Below, one piece after another: positions 8,786 through 18,276 of a stretch of DNA of 64,000 bases. Each line of letters opens with the position of its first letter. Within the stretch, counting starts at the first letter, position 1. The translations under genes and the position numbers were made by a program. The notes beneath the pieces were generated by a model. It was not told where the DNA came from and did not search any database. It saw only the letters and a list, made by a program, of their open reading frames with translations. Location: contig JAJVHS010000051.1 in the NCBI GenBank assembly GCA_022072615.1, forward strand, positions 1 through 64,000. Reading direction: 5' to 3'. The stretch comes from Phycisphaerales bacterium. Lineage in GTDB: Bacteria > Planctomycetota > Phycisphaerae > Phycisphaerales > UBA1924.

Positions 8786-10600
8786 ATGGAAGAGATCCGG
8801 CGTGTCGTCAAGTCGGCGGGTCATCGGCTGGTGGTGCTCAGCTTTCTGCGGCTGGTGACGCTGTACGCGATCGCGGGGGCGATCGGGCTGTTCGTGGCGC
8901 TGGTGGTGCAGCGGATGTTCGGCCTGACGTGGCCGTGGCAGACGATCTTCCTGTCGACGGGCGGCGCGGTAGTGCTGGCGGCGATCGTGACGGCGGTGGC
9001 GCAGCGCAAGGACACGCTCGGGGTCGCGCGGGAGCTTGATGACCGGGCCGGCTTGCGCGAGAGCCTGAGCACGGCGATGTGCGTGGCGAAGGCCGAGGAC
9101 CCGTGGAGCAAGGTGGTGGTGGAGACTGCTCGGCAGCGGGCGGCGGCGGTGAAGGTGCGCGAGGCGGTGCCGATGGAAGCGCCGCGGCTGTGGCCGTTTG
9201 CGCTGGGGTCGGCGGCGGCGCTGGCGCTGGCGTGGTTCGTGATGCCGACGTGGGACGTGCTGAAGATCCTCGAGAAACAGCAGGTCGAGGCGCAGAAGCA
9301 GCAGGAGCTGGTGGCGGCCAGGAGCGAGGTCGAGGCGGCGACCAAGAAGCTGGACGCGATCCTCGAAAAGGCCAAGGTCGAGTTCAAGGACGAGAAGACG
9401 GACGAGCCGGCGGATTCGGCCGCGCGGGCGGCGGAGCTGAAGAACCCCGAAGAGGTGCGCCGCGCGGCGGTGAAGCGGCTGTCGGACGTGGCGGACCGCC
9501 TGAGCGACATGAAGGACAGCGAGAAGGCCCAGCAGATGGAGGCGCTGAAGGACCAGCTCCGCCAGCTCCGGCAGACGTCGGACGGGCCGCTGCACGAGTT
9601 CCAGCGGCAGCTTGCGAGGGGGAACTTCGACCAGGCCAAGCAGGAACTGGAGAACCTCGCCAAGAACATGGCCGACGGGAAGATGTCTCCCGAGGACGCG
9701 GCCAAGGCGCAGAAGCAGCTCGAGGACCTGGCCAAGCAGCTCGAGAAGCTGGCGGGCGACAAGAAGGAACTGCAGGAGGCGCTCGAGAAGCAGGGCCTCT
9801 CGAAGGAGCAGGCGCAGGAGCTGATGAAGAAGGCTGCGTCGGGGAACTCGGAGGAGATTCAGAAGGCGATGGAGGCGATGAAGCAGCTCTCGCCCGAGCA
9901 GAAGCAGGCGCTGATGAAGCAGGCGATGGCGCAGATGAAGGCCGCGCAGCAGATGCAGCAGATGAGCGACGCGTCGAAGCAGATGGCCGAGGGGATGCAG
10001 GCCCAGAAGATGGACCAGCAGGGCGCGGAGGGGATGCAGGGGATGATGGCCGAGCTGTCGGCGGCCGAGCAGATGTCCGGTGAGATGCAGGCGGCGATGG
10101 CGGCGATGGACGAGGTCAACGCGCAGCTCGCGGCGCTTGGGAAGTGCCTGGGCACCGGCGACGGCCAGGACGGCGACTTCGGCAATCCGCGGATCGGCGA
10201 GTGGAGCGAGGGTGAATCGCAGCGGCAGGGCTCGGGCAGCGGCGGCCCGGGCAAGGGGCTTGGGCCCAGCCCCGAGGCGGCGGCGACGGATTACGCGGTG
10301 AAGAAGGACAAGGCGAAGGTGAACACGCAGGAGGGCCCGATCATCGGCAGCCGGCTGGTGTGGGGCGAGCAGGTGCGGGGCGAATCACGGGCGGCGTTCT
10401 CGCAGGCGGTCGAGGCCGGCAGCGAGGCGGCGAGCGAGGCGCTCGAGACCAAGCAGGTTCCGCGTCCGTATCACAACGCCGTGCGTCAGTACTTCGGCAC
10501 GCTGACCGACAAGGCCGGCGACAAGAAGGATGCGAAGCCGGCGGAGAAGAAGGACGAGAAGCCGGCGGAAGACGCGAAGGATTCGGGGGGCGGGAAGTAA
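8786..10600 (+). CDS. Membrane-anchored, Gln/Met/Lys-rich coiled-coil protein
   Basis: N-terminal hydrophobic segments then long Q/M/K/E-rich heptad-like region (KQLEDLAKQLEKLAGDKKELQEALEKQGLSKEQAQELMKKA...). Confidence 0.7.
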   Translation: MEEIRRVVKSAGHRLVVLSFLRLVTLYAIAGAIGLFVALVVQRMFGLTWPWQTIFLSTGGAVVLAAIVTAVAQRKDTLGVARELDDRAGLRESLSTAMCVAKAEDPWSKVVVETARQRAAAVKVREAVPMEAPRLWPFALGSAAALALAWFVMPTWDVLKILEKQQVEAQKQQELVAARSEVEAATKKLDAILEKAKVEFKDEKTDEPADSAARAAELKNPEEVRRAAVKRLSDVADRLSDMKDSEKAQQMEALKDQLRQLRQTSDGPLHEFQRQLARGNFDQAKQELENLAKNMADGKMSPEDAAKAQKQLEDLAKQLEKLAGDKKELQEALEKQGLSKEQAQELMKKAASGNSEEIQKAMEAMKQLSPEQKQALMKQAMAQMKAAQQMQQMSDASKQMAEGMQAQKMDQQGAEGMQGMMAELSAAEQMSGEMQAAMAAMDEVNAQLAALGKCLGTGDGQDGDFGNPRIGEWSEGESQRQGSGSGGPGKGLGPSPEAAATDYAVKKDKAKVNTQEGPIIGSRLVWGEQVRGESRAAFSQAVEAGSEAASEALETKQVPRPYHNAVRQYFGTLTDKAGDKKDAKPAEKKDEKPAEDAKDSGGGK

Positions 10601-10786
10601 TATCGCTCCGGGTCCGGTCCTGTCGTGCCGGTGGCAATTGAATCTTTGCGTGCAAAAAGCGCTGTTGCGTACGTACTCCGTTCGCACGTCATTGCGTAGA
10701 CAAGCTGGTATATTGATCGCGTGCGCTTCGGGGGGCAACATCACTCAAGTATCCGAGCGTGCGATCGGAAGGTGCTGAACCCCGCT

Positions 10787-10811
10787 CAACGGCCGCGTTC
10801 GCGGCTTGTTG
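10787..10811 (+). promoter_or_regulatory. GC-rich hairpin (CAACGGCCGCG-TT-CGCGGCTTGTTG) in the 5' leader of the 10836 gene
   Basis: Inverted repeat GCCGCG/CGCGGC extended by CAAC/GTTG, 24 nt before the start codon. Confidence 0.4.
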
Positions 10812-10835
10812 ATCTTTCTCGTGGAGGGTTTCAAC

Positions 10836-13034
10836 ATGCGCCAGGGTACGTGGTCGGTCGAGTTGCTTGAACAGAGATGCGTGCTTTCTGCGCTGGTCGC
10901 GGGGGTTGGAGTTGTCGAGGACCTCGACGACAGTTTCAACAGCGTCATGCGCGGCGCGGCCATGGAAGGCGTGCTCAGCGACTCGAACGTCTTCACGGGA
11001 ACCGGGTTCATTGCGTCAACGGGCGAGCCCGAGGCGATCAGCGACGACCCTGATCAGCTGACCTTCAACAGCGACGGCAGCTTCTCGTTCGAGCCGAGCG
11101 AGGACCCGTTCGACGACTGGGGGCACCAGTACACGGCGAGTTTCCGGTCGGCGAGCGGGATGCAGGTCGGGTGGCTCTTCGGCCATGACACCGGCGTCAA
11201 TTCCGATCTGACGGTGCCCGACGGCGCGGGGTTCGAGGTGAGCTATTACGTCGAGCGGCCGAGTTCGGCCAGTGTCTCGGATTTCCAGGGCCAGTGGTTC
11301 ATCTCGCTTCACCAGTGGACGCCGGGCGTCTCGGCGATCGGTGATTCGTACGTGGGGACGTTCTCGGTGTCGGGTACGTCGTTTGGGCTCTCGGCGGGCC
11401 CGCTCGTCCTTTCGGGCACGGCCGAAGTGCTCGACAGCCACGGCAAGGTGCGGCTGGTGATCCCCGGCCCGGAGTCGGCGCAGACGTGGGCGTACCTGAA
11501 CTCGACCAAGACGGCGATGATCGGCGTGAGCTTGTCTGAGAGCCTCACGTCGGGCGTCATCTTCGTCGCGATGCGTCCGAAATACACGGTTGATGCGGCG
11601 ATCGTGCCGGGGCAGTACCGGGTCGAAATGGGGTTAGACGCCGCGATGACGGCGTCGGTGCTCGGCCGGAGCAACGTGGCGGAGACGGGGGTTCTCAACC
11701 TGCTCGCGGGCGGCACCGGTACGTACGCGCCGCTGGACGGCGGTCAGGTGCGCGCGGCAACGTGGTACGTGGCGGCCGAGCAGGTCCATGTTTCCACCGT
11801 CATCCGCGGAACGGACGTGGACCTGAGCTACTACGTCTCGCCCGACGGCGGGTTGCTGATGCTGCGGGACCTGTTCCCCCACAACGGGGGGTCGCAGGTG
11901 CTGGGGGCGATGGGCCTGGGGGTGCGCTCCGGCAGCGCGGTGGCTGTGGAACCGGCGTTCGATGTCGCCGCGGCGCACGGCGTGATCGAGAACGGCGAAG
12001 CGGTCCTGTACATGGCCAACCGCGACGAGGACTGGTACCGCGTCGCCCTCATGCGGACCTACTTCCCCGCGTTCGAGGGGTACGCCACCGGCGTGGACGT
12101 CCAGCTCGACCTCGCGACGGGCGAGCTGCGGGTGGCGGTGCTCGCCCACGGCTTCATCACGGTGCTCTTCTTCGACGAGCAGACGGGCGAGTTCGTGTCG
12201 GGGAACCTCGCCTCCATGGTTGACGGGGACGACGAGCCGATCATGGACGGGCTGTTTGCGTTCCAGGATTCGGTCAACGTCTCGGCCAGCGACCTTTATT
12301 TCGGTGGCCGCACGTTCGCGGGCGACATCGTGGTGTACAGGCTCGACGGCCAGACGCGGGCGTGGGGCCGCGAGAACCTCGGCGAGCGGCTGCGGGAGCG
12401 GGGCATGGAGATGCCCCGGACCACGGGCGAGCTGACGCCGTTCGTCACCGCGTGGGGCGCGATGAACATCGTCGGGCTGAACGACCAGGGCGATATCGAG
12501 GCGGTGTGGTGGCACTCGACAACCAACGGCTGGACGACCAACAACCTGTCGGAGATCACCGGCGCGCCCGCGTATTCCGGGCGGCTGACGGTGTTCCTCA
12601 CGAGCTGGTCGGCCATCAACATCGCGGGCACGACGCAGGACGGGTCGCTCGTCGCGACGTGGTGGGTGCCCGAGTTCGGCGGCAACTGGGCGGCGAGCAA
12701 CTTCACCGATCTTTTCGGCGGCCCGCTCTTTGCGCCCGAGTCCGTCGCCGCGTACGTCACGAGCTGGGGTCAGATGACGGTGCTCGGCATCGCGGGCGGG
12801 GAGGTCGTCGCGTACTGGTGGGCGCCGGGCTTCGACGCGTGGCTGATCGCGAATATCTCGGAGATCTCGCTCTCGGGCAACCTGCTCCACGGCCGGCTTA
12901 CCACCCAGTTCACGGGCCGTGACGAGATCAACATCTACGGGCGGTCCATGGGCGAGCAGGACGTGCGGTTCAGCTGGGATCCGGCGTCGGTCTGGGACGA
13001 GGAGAACCTCTCGCTCGTGGCGCAGGCGCGGTAG
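10836..13034 (+). CDS. Large secreted/surface protein with LEPR-XLL-like N-terminal motif and C-terminal repeats
   Basis: N-terminus MRQGTWSVELLEQRCVLSALVAG resembles planctomycete LEPR-XLL (LExRxxLSA); three C-terminal repeats W(G/S)xxNIxGxxxxGxxxAxWWxPxxxxWxxxN. Confidence 0.7.
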   Translation: MRQGTWSVELLEQRCVLSALVAGVGVVEDLDDSFNSVMRGAAMEGVLSDSNVFTGTGFIASTGEPEAISDDPDQLTFNSDGSFSFEPSEDPFDDWGHQYTASFRSASGMQVGWLFGHDTGVNSDLTVPDGAGFEVSYYVERPSSASVSDFQGQWFISLHQWTPGVSAIGDSYVGTFSVSGTSFGLSAGPLVLSGTAEVLDSHGKVRLVIPGPESAQTWAYLNSTKTAMIGVSLSESLTSGVIFVAMRPKYTVDAAIVPGQYRVEMGLDAAMTASVLGRSNVAETGVLNLLAGGTGTYAPLDGGQVRAATWYVAAEQVHVSTVIRGTDVDLSYYVSPDGGLLMLRDLFPHNGGSQVLGAMGLGVRSGSAVAVEPAFDVAAAHGVIENGEAVLYMANRDEDWYRVALMRTYFPAFEGYATGVDVQLDLATGELRVAVLAHGFITVLFFDEQTGEFVSGNLASMVDGDDEPIMDGLFAFQDSVNVSASDLYFGGRTFAGDIVVYRLDGQTRAWGRENLGERLRERGMEMPRTTGELTPFVTAWGAMNIVGLNDQGDIEAVWWHSTTNGWTTNNLSEITGAPAYSGRLTVFLTSWSAINIAGTTQDGSLVATWWVPEFGGNWAASNFTDLFGGPLFAPESVAAYVTSWGQMTVLGIAGGEVVAYWWAPGFDAWLIANISEISLSGNLLHGRLTTQFTGRDEINIYGRSMGEQDVRFSWDPASVWDEENLSLVAQAR

Positions 13035-13259
13035 CGCTCCCGGCGGCCCGGCCGGGTACGACGCCGGAACTTTGCGGGGCGCCGCTCCGGACGCTGAGGA
13101 GTCTCGCTGGTCTTGGGCGTGTGCGGAGACGCGATCGCCGGGCTGCGATCCGTTCTGAGGGGTCGGGCCGGTTCATGGCCCGTGGGCCCGTGGGCTCTCG
13201 CCCCGCGCTGTCAGGGTTGCCGCCTGGCGGGCCGAGGCGCCAACGTTCGGCTGCAGGAT

Positions 13260-14678
13260 CTAGGTGCGCCACCTGGTCGTGGTGAGGGTCGAGTCGACGG
13301 TGCGCTTGTGCTCCTCGTAGCCCTTGCGGCCCATGAGCCCGAAGGTGGCCTGCTTGCCGAGTTCGACGGCGGGCTGGTCGTAGGCGTCGATGTTGAGCAT
13401 GAGGCCCGCGTAGCTGGTGGCGACCTGCCAGAGCCAGATGAACTGGCCGACGTGGGCGGCGTCGATGACGGGGAACTTGATGGTGAAGTTGGGGCGCTGG
13501 CTCTCGACGAGGGCGTACTCGGTGGCTCGTTTCTCGGCGTTGAGCAGGTCGGTCATCGACCGGCCCTCGAGGTAGCTGAGTGCTTCGACGCCCAGGCCGG
13601 TGGGGATCGAGACCTCGTGGCGGAACTTGTGGACCTCGAGGAACCCGATGACCTTGTCGTTGGGTCCTTCGCGGTAGAGCTGGACCTGCGAGTGCTGGTC
13701 GGTGGTGCCCAGGGCCTTGACGGGGGTGAAGCCGGCGAAGACGGTCTCGCCGGTCTTGTCGACGCGCTTGCCGAGGGACTCGGCCCAGAGCTGGCGGTAC
13801 CAGTCGGCGAGCAGGTACAGCGAACTGGCGTAGGGCATCAGGACGTGGTTGGTCTTGCCCTTGGTCGTGCCGAGCTCGACGAGCAGGAACGCGAGCAGTG
13901 CCGCCGGGTTTTCGAGCAGGCTGTCCCTGCGGCAGCGGGCGTCCATCTCGGCGGCGCCGCCGAGCAGCGCGTCGATGTCGATCCCGCACATGGCGGCCGA
14001 GAAGAGGCCCACGGGCGAGAGCACGCTGAAGCGGCCGCCGACGCCGTCGGGGACGGGAAGGGTCGTGAATCCTTCGCGGTCGCAGATCTGCCGCATGGTG
14101 CCGCGGGAGGGGTCGGTCACGGCGACGATGTTCCCCGCGTAGCCGGAGCCCATGGCCTTGCGCAGGACGTCGCGGATGATCATGAACTGCGCAGCGGTCT
14201 CGGCGGTCTCGCCGGACTTGCTGATGACGTTGAAGAGTGTGCGCTGGAGGCCGCCGCCGGCGGAGGCGCACCAGTCGAGGATGTGGCCGAACTGCTCGGG
14301 ATCGACGTTGTCGATCACGAACGTGCGCGGGCCCGGGCGGGACGAGGAGGGGAGCAGGTTGTAGGTGACCGGCGAGAGGGCGGACTGGAGGGCGATGTTG
14401 CCGAGGGCGGAGCCGCCGATGCCGAGCACCACCATGTTGTCGAAGCGGCCGCGGCAGGCGTCAACGGCCCTGCGAACCTGGTGCAGGTGGTCAGCTTTCA
14501 CGGGGTCGTGGGGCAGGAGGCGCCAGCGTTCCCAGCCGGTGCCGCGGGTCTTCTCGAGGGAGGCGGTGAGCGCCCGGGCGGTCTGCGTGGGCTGGCTCGC
14601 GGGATCGAAGAGCGCGGTGTCGAGGCCGTGCGAGCCGACGCGATCGGCGAGGCAATTGGCGTAGTCGAGCGTGAGCAT
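13260..14678 (-). CDS. pgi: Glucose-6-phosphate isomerase
   Basis: VVLGIGGSALGNIALQSAL, VISKSGETAETAAQFMIIRD, VGGRFSVLSPVGLFSAAMCGID, QLYREGPNDKVIGFLEV, AYDQPAVELGKQ motifs. Confidence 0.92.
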   Translation of the reverse strand: MLTLDYANCLADRVGSHGLDTALFDPASQPTQTARALTASLEKTRGTGWERWRLLPHDPVKADHLHQVRRAVDACRGRFDNMVVLGIGGSALGNIALQSALSPVTYNLLPSSSRPGPRTFVIDNVDPEQFGHILDWCASAGGGLQRTLFNVISKSGETAETAAQFMIIRDVLRKAMGSGYAGNIVAVTDPSRGTMRQICDREGFTTLPVPDGVGGRFSVLSPVGLFSAAMCGIDIDALLGGAAEMDARCRRDSLLENPAALLAFLLVELGTTKGKTNHVLMPYASSLYLLADWYRQLWAESLGKRVDKTGETVFAGFTPVKALGTTDQHSQVQLYREGPNDKVIGFLEVHKFRHEVSIPTGLGVEALSYLEGRSMTDLLNAEKRATEYALVESQRPNFTIKFPVIDAAHVGQFIWLWQVATSYAGLMLNIDAYDQPAVELGKQATFGLMGRKGYEEHKRTVDSTLTTTRWRT

Positions 14679-14756
14679 GGGATGGGAGGGTAGGCGGAGG
14701 CCCCGCGCGCCAAGGGGGGCGATCGCGGCGCGGAGGATCACACCTGGTGGTGATGA

Positions 14757-16763
14757 TCAGACCGCGGGGCGCAGCCGGAAGGTGGGGGCGGGGAGGTTTT
14801 CGGAGGAGAGGCTGGGCACGCGGTGGGTGTGGTTCATGGAGGTCTGCGCGGCGGCGCTGCTCATGCCGCGGCACCAGAATTCCAGCACCAGGGTCTTGTA
14901 GATCGCCTCGGTCCAGATGGGGAGGCGGAAGCGGTGGTTGGTCATCTCGGCGGCGGCCTGGGGCGCGAGCACGCCGTGCTCGACGAGGTAGCCGTGCTCG
15001 AGCGAGAGCCGGAAGGCGTCGATGAGGTGGTGCATCCACGAGGCGTGGGGCGGGGTGAAGCCGCGCTTGGGGCGGTTCATGAGGTCGGCGGGGACGAGGT
15101 CGGCGGCGGCTCGTTTGAGCCAGTGCTTGAAGGGCAGGCGGTGATCGGGCTGGGTCTTGCGGAGGCCGACGGCGAGCTCGGCGAGCCTGTAGTCGCAGAG
15201 CGGGAGGCGCAGCTCGACGGAGTTGATCATCGAGAGGCGGTCGCCCTGGACGATGCCGTTCTCGAGGAGGTAGGTTTCGCAGATGAGCTCGGTGAACATG
15301 ACGGGCAGGTCGTTCCACGGGCGTGGCCTGCGGAAGAGATGCGCGGGGTCCATGCTGAAGGCCTGGGCGGCGAACTTCGGCGGGAAGACGCGCCGGACGA
15401 GCCAGCGGGCTCGCTGGTACGCGCCGTTGCCGTTGTAGAAGATCAGTTGATCGTCGGGGGCGCCGTCATCGGGGTGGAACTGCTGCCAGCCGAGCCAGCG
15501 CTGGGTCATGAGGCTGAGCGCGTCCTTGACGGCGCGCGGGCCGAGGCTCGACGGCATGAGCCGGCGGTAGGGGTCGCGTGCGGCCTCGGCGCGGTTTCCC
15601 GAGCCCTTCACGATGGATGCTTCCAGCGCGTCTCGAACCCAGCCGTAGCCCCAGAAGAGTTCGTCGGCGCCCTGCCCCTGGAGCAGGACGGGGATGCCGC
15701 ACGACTTGGCGAGGCGCGAGACGGCGTAGTAGCCGTGGCCGGCCATGTCGGCGATGGGATCATCGCGCCAGAGGGCGCGTTCGGGGAAGAGCTCGACGAC
15801 CTCGCGCGGGTGGACTTCCACCTCGTGGAAGGGCATGTTGAGGCGCTGGGCGGTCTGGGCGGCGAGGGAGCGTTCGTCCTGCTCGGGCCGGCCGGGGTAG
15901 CCGACGGTGAGGGCGTGGATGAGGCCGGGGCGGCGGGCGGCGGCGAGGGCCGCGACGAGGGTGGAATCGATGCCGCCGGAGAGGGCAACGCCGACGGGGA
16001 CGTCGGCTCGGATGATGAGGTCGCCGATGCGTTCGAGTTCTTCGCGGATCAGCGTTGGCGGGTCGCCCTCGACGGGGGGCGCGTCGGAGAGCCGCCAGTA
16101 CCGGCGCTCGGTGACGGTCCAGGGGTCCAGGTCGATCTGGAGGTAGGAGCCGGCGGGGAGCTTGTGGACGTTCTTGACGGCGGTGAGGGGCTCGGGGACG
16201 TAGTTGTAGTGGTAGTAGAGGTTGACCGCGCCGGGATCGAGCTGGAAGGGGACGACGCCGCTGGCGAGCAGGCAGCGGAGCTCGGAGCAGAACCACAGTT
16301 CGTTGTCGCGCCGGACGAGGTACACGGGCTTCTCGCCCATGCGGTCGCGGCCGATGATGACTCTTTTGGCTCGGATGTCGTAGAGGGCGAAGGCGTACAT
16401 GCCGCGGAGGGCGTGGAGGCAGTCGGCGCCGTGGTCCTCGTAGAGGTGGATGATGGTTTCGCAGTCGGAGTGGGTCGCGAAACGGTGCCCGCGGCGTTCG
16501 AGCTGGTCGCGGAGTTCGACGTGGTTATAGACCTCGCCGTTGGCGACCAGGGCGATGGAGCGGTCTTCGTTGTAGAGGGGCTGCCAGCCGCCCTCGAGAT
16601 CGATGATCGAGAGGCGGCGCATGGCGATGTGCACGTGATCGTCCGAGAACTCGCCGTCGCCATCGGGGCCGCGGTGGAAGAGGGCGCGGTTCATCCGGCG
16701 GACGGCTTCCGCATCCGCGGGGGACCGACGATCTCGGCGGATGTGTCCGGCGATTCCGCACAT
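14757..16763 (-). CDS. asnB: Asparagine synthase (glutamine-hydrolyzing)
   Basis: MCGIAGHIRRD, FHRGPDGDGEF, LSIIDLEGGWQPLYNED GATase-II domain; PVGVALSGGIDSTLVAALAA synthase domain; LLQGQGADELFWGY. Confidence 0.93.
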   Translation of the reverse strand: MCGIAGHIRRDRRSPADAEAVRRMNRALFHRGPDGDGEFSDDHVHIAMRRLSIIDLEGGWQPLYNEDRSIALVANGEVYNHVELRDQLERRGHRFATHSDCETIIHLYEDHGADCLHALRGMYAFALYDIRAKRVIIGRDRMGEKPVYLVRRDNELWFCSELRCLLASGVVPFQLDPGAVNLYYHYNYVPEPLTAVKNVHKLPAGSYLQIDLDPWTVTERRYWRLSDAPPVEGDPPTLIREELERIGDLIIRADVPVGVALSGGIDSTLVAALAAARRPGLIHALTVGYPGRPEQDERSLAAQTAQRLNMPFHEVEVHPREVVELFPERALWRDDPIADMAGHGYYAVSRLAKSCGIPVLLQGQGADELFWGYGWVRDALEASIVKGSGNRAEAARDPYRRLMPSSLGPRAVKDALSLMTQRWLGWQQFHPDDGAPDDQLIFYNGNGAYQRARWLVRRVFPPKFAAQAFSMDPAHLFRRPRPWNDLPVMFTELICETYLLENGIVQGDRLSMINSVELRLPLCDYRLAELAVGLRKTQPDHRLPFKHWLKRAAADLVPADLMNRPKRGFTPPHASWMHHLIDAFRLSLEHGYLVEHGVLAPQAAAEMTNHRFRLPIWTEAIYKTLVLEFWCRGMSSAAAQTSMNHTHRVPSLSSENLPAPTFRLRPAV

Positions 16764-17011
16764 ACGAATGACGGCTCAACTCACGCGGACCGGGCGCTGG
16801 GTGACGTGCCGCTGGTCACCGGGACGGGGATTCCCCCGGCTGGCACCATGCGAGGCGGTGGCGTGAATCGGCGGACGACTCCTTTCCCTCCACTGGTCTT
16901 GGACGAAAACTATATCAATCGTGGATAAGCGACCACTTGTTTTATCTATGAATTTTGACGGGATCCAAACCGAGCACGAACTGCCGATGGACGCCTGCTA
17001 CTCTCACCCCC

Positions 17012-17578
17012 ATGATTCACCCCTGGCACGACGTGACCCCCGGCCTTGAAGACGCGCCGCTCCCGGAGTGCTTCCGGGCGCTGATCGAGATACCCAAGGG
17101 CTCGAACCTGAAATTCGAGCTCGACAAGGGCAGCGGCCTGCTCAAGCTGGACCGAGTGCTGGCCTCCGCAGTTTATTATCCCGCGAATTACGGATTTATT
17201 CCCCAGACGCTGGCGGAAGACGATGATCCGCTGGACGTGCTGGTGTACTGCACGGAGTCGATCCCGCCGATGACGCTGTGCTGTGCCCGGGCGGTGGGGG
17301 TGATGACGATGATCGACCAGGGCAAACCGGACCACAAGATCATCGCGGTGCTGATGCAGGATCCGATCTATCAGGAGTTCGCGGTCGCCAGCGACTTTCC
17401 GGGGCACATTTTCCGGCTGCTGAAGCGGTTTTTTGAGGACTACAAGGCGCTGGAGGGCAAGTCGGTGGCGGTGGACGAGATCATGCCCGCCCAGGCGGCG
17501 TTCGCGATTGTGGAGGATGCGCTCCAGCGTTATTGGAACCAGCGCCGGACGGGGCAGATCAAGGGGTTGGTGGTTTAG
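17012..17578 (+). CDS. ppa: Inorganic pyrophosphatase
   Basis: VIEIPKGSNLKFELDK, YPANYGFIPQTLAEDDDPLDVLV motifs. Confidence 0.92.
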   Translation: MIHPWHDVTPGLEDAPLPECFRALIEIPKGSNLKFELDKGSGLLKLDRVLASAVYYPANYGFIPQTLAEDDDPLDVLVYCTESIPPMTLCCARAVGVMTMIDQGKPDHKIIAVLMQDPIYQEFAVASDFPGHIFRLLKRFFEDYKALEGKSVAVDEIMPAQAAFAIVEDALQRYWNQRRTGQIKGLVV

Positions 17579-17582
17579 GGAA

Positions 17583-17638
17583 GGCACGAAGGCACGAAGG
17601 CACAAAGGCACAAAGGCACAAAGGCACGAAGGCACAGA
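17583..17638. repeat. Tandem octamer array, consensus GGCACAAA, about 7 units (second locus)
   Basis: GGCACGAA x2, GGCACAAA x3, GGCACGAA, GGCACAGA head-to-tail. Confidence 0.93.
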
Positions 17639-17676
17639 GGTACGGCGTGTCTGAGCACTGAGGTGCGCGGGGATGA

Positions 17677-18270
17677 ATGGTGTTTCCGGAGATTGATCAC
17701 ATCCTTCTCACACGCGAGCAGATCGCGGCTCGGGTGCGCGAGATGGGCGAGCGGATTGCTCGGGATATCAATCTGGAACTGGGGAACAACCCGGAGGGGG
17801 AGGTGGTGATCATCCCGATCCTGACGGGGGCGCTGGTGCTGACGGCCGACCTGATCCGCGAGCTTCCGCTGCGGCTGTCGCTGCGGGTGGTGGCGGTGTC
17901 GAGCTACCCGGGGACGTCGATCACGTCCAAGGGCGCCAAGATCGCGGGGGACCTGCCGCGGGACCTGGGCGGCAAGCACGTCCTGATCATCGACGACATT
18001 CTCGATTCGGGGCAGACCATCGGGCTGGTGAAGGAGCTGATCCTCCAGCAGCGGCCGGCGAGCCTGCGGGCGTGCGTGCTGCTGCGCAAGCCCGAGAGCG
18101 CGAGGCTGCGCCCCGTGGACGTCGAGTACGTGGGGTTCGACATTCCCAACGAGTTCGTGGTCGGCTACGGCCTTGACTACGACGGTTTCTATCGCAATTA
18201 CCCGCAGATCGCGACGCTCAAACCCGAGGCGATCGGGCGTTCGAGCGGGGTCCCGGGCGGAGCGGCGTAG
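17677..18270 (+). CDS. hpt: Hypoxanthine phosphoribosyltransferase
   Basis: VLIIDDILDSGQTIGLVKELI PRPP loop, YVGFDIPNEFVVGYGLDYDGFYRNYPQIATL. Confidence 0.92.
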   Translation: MVFPEIDHILLTREQIAARVREMGERIARDINLELGNNPEGEVVIIPILTGALVLTADLIRELPLRLSLRVVAVSSYPGTSITSKGAKIAGDLPRDLGGKHVLIIDDILDSGQTIGLVKELILQQRPASLRACVLLRKPESARLRPVDVEYVGFDIPNEFVVGYGLDYDGFYRNYPQIATLKPEAIGRSSGVPGGAA

Positions 18271-18276
18271 GACGCC

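Noticed and set aside
7031-9595. N-terminal 855 residues of the 1236-aa - strand ORF
   Set aside because: Antisense/alternate frame through the O-antigen ligase and coiled-coil genes with Arg/Pro/His-rich composition; only 5885-7030 is a credible gene
12970-14271. 433-aa - strand ORF over pgi
   Set aside because: Wrong frame of pgi with low-complexity Arg/Pro content
14823-16928. 701-aa + strand ORF opposite asnB
   Set aside because: Val/Glu/Gly/Asp-rich complement of a well-supported asparagine synthase
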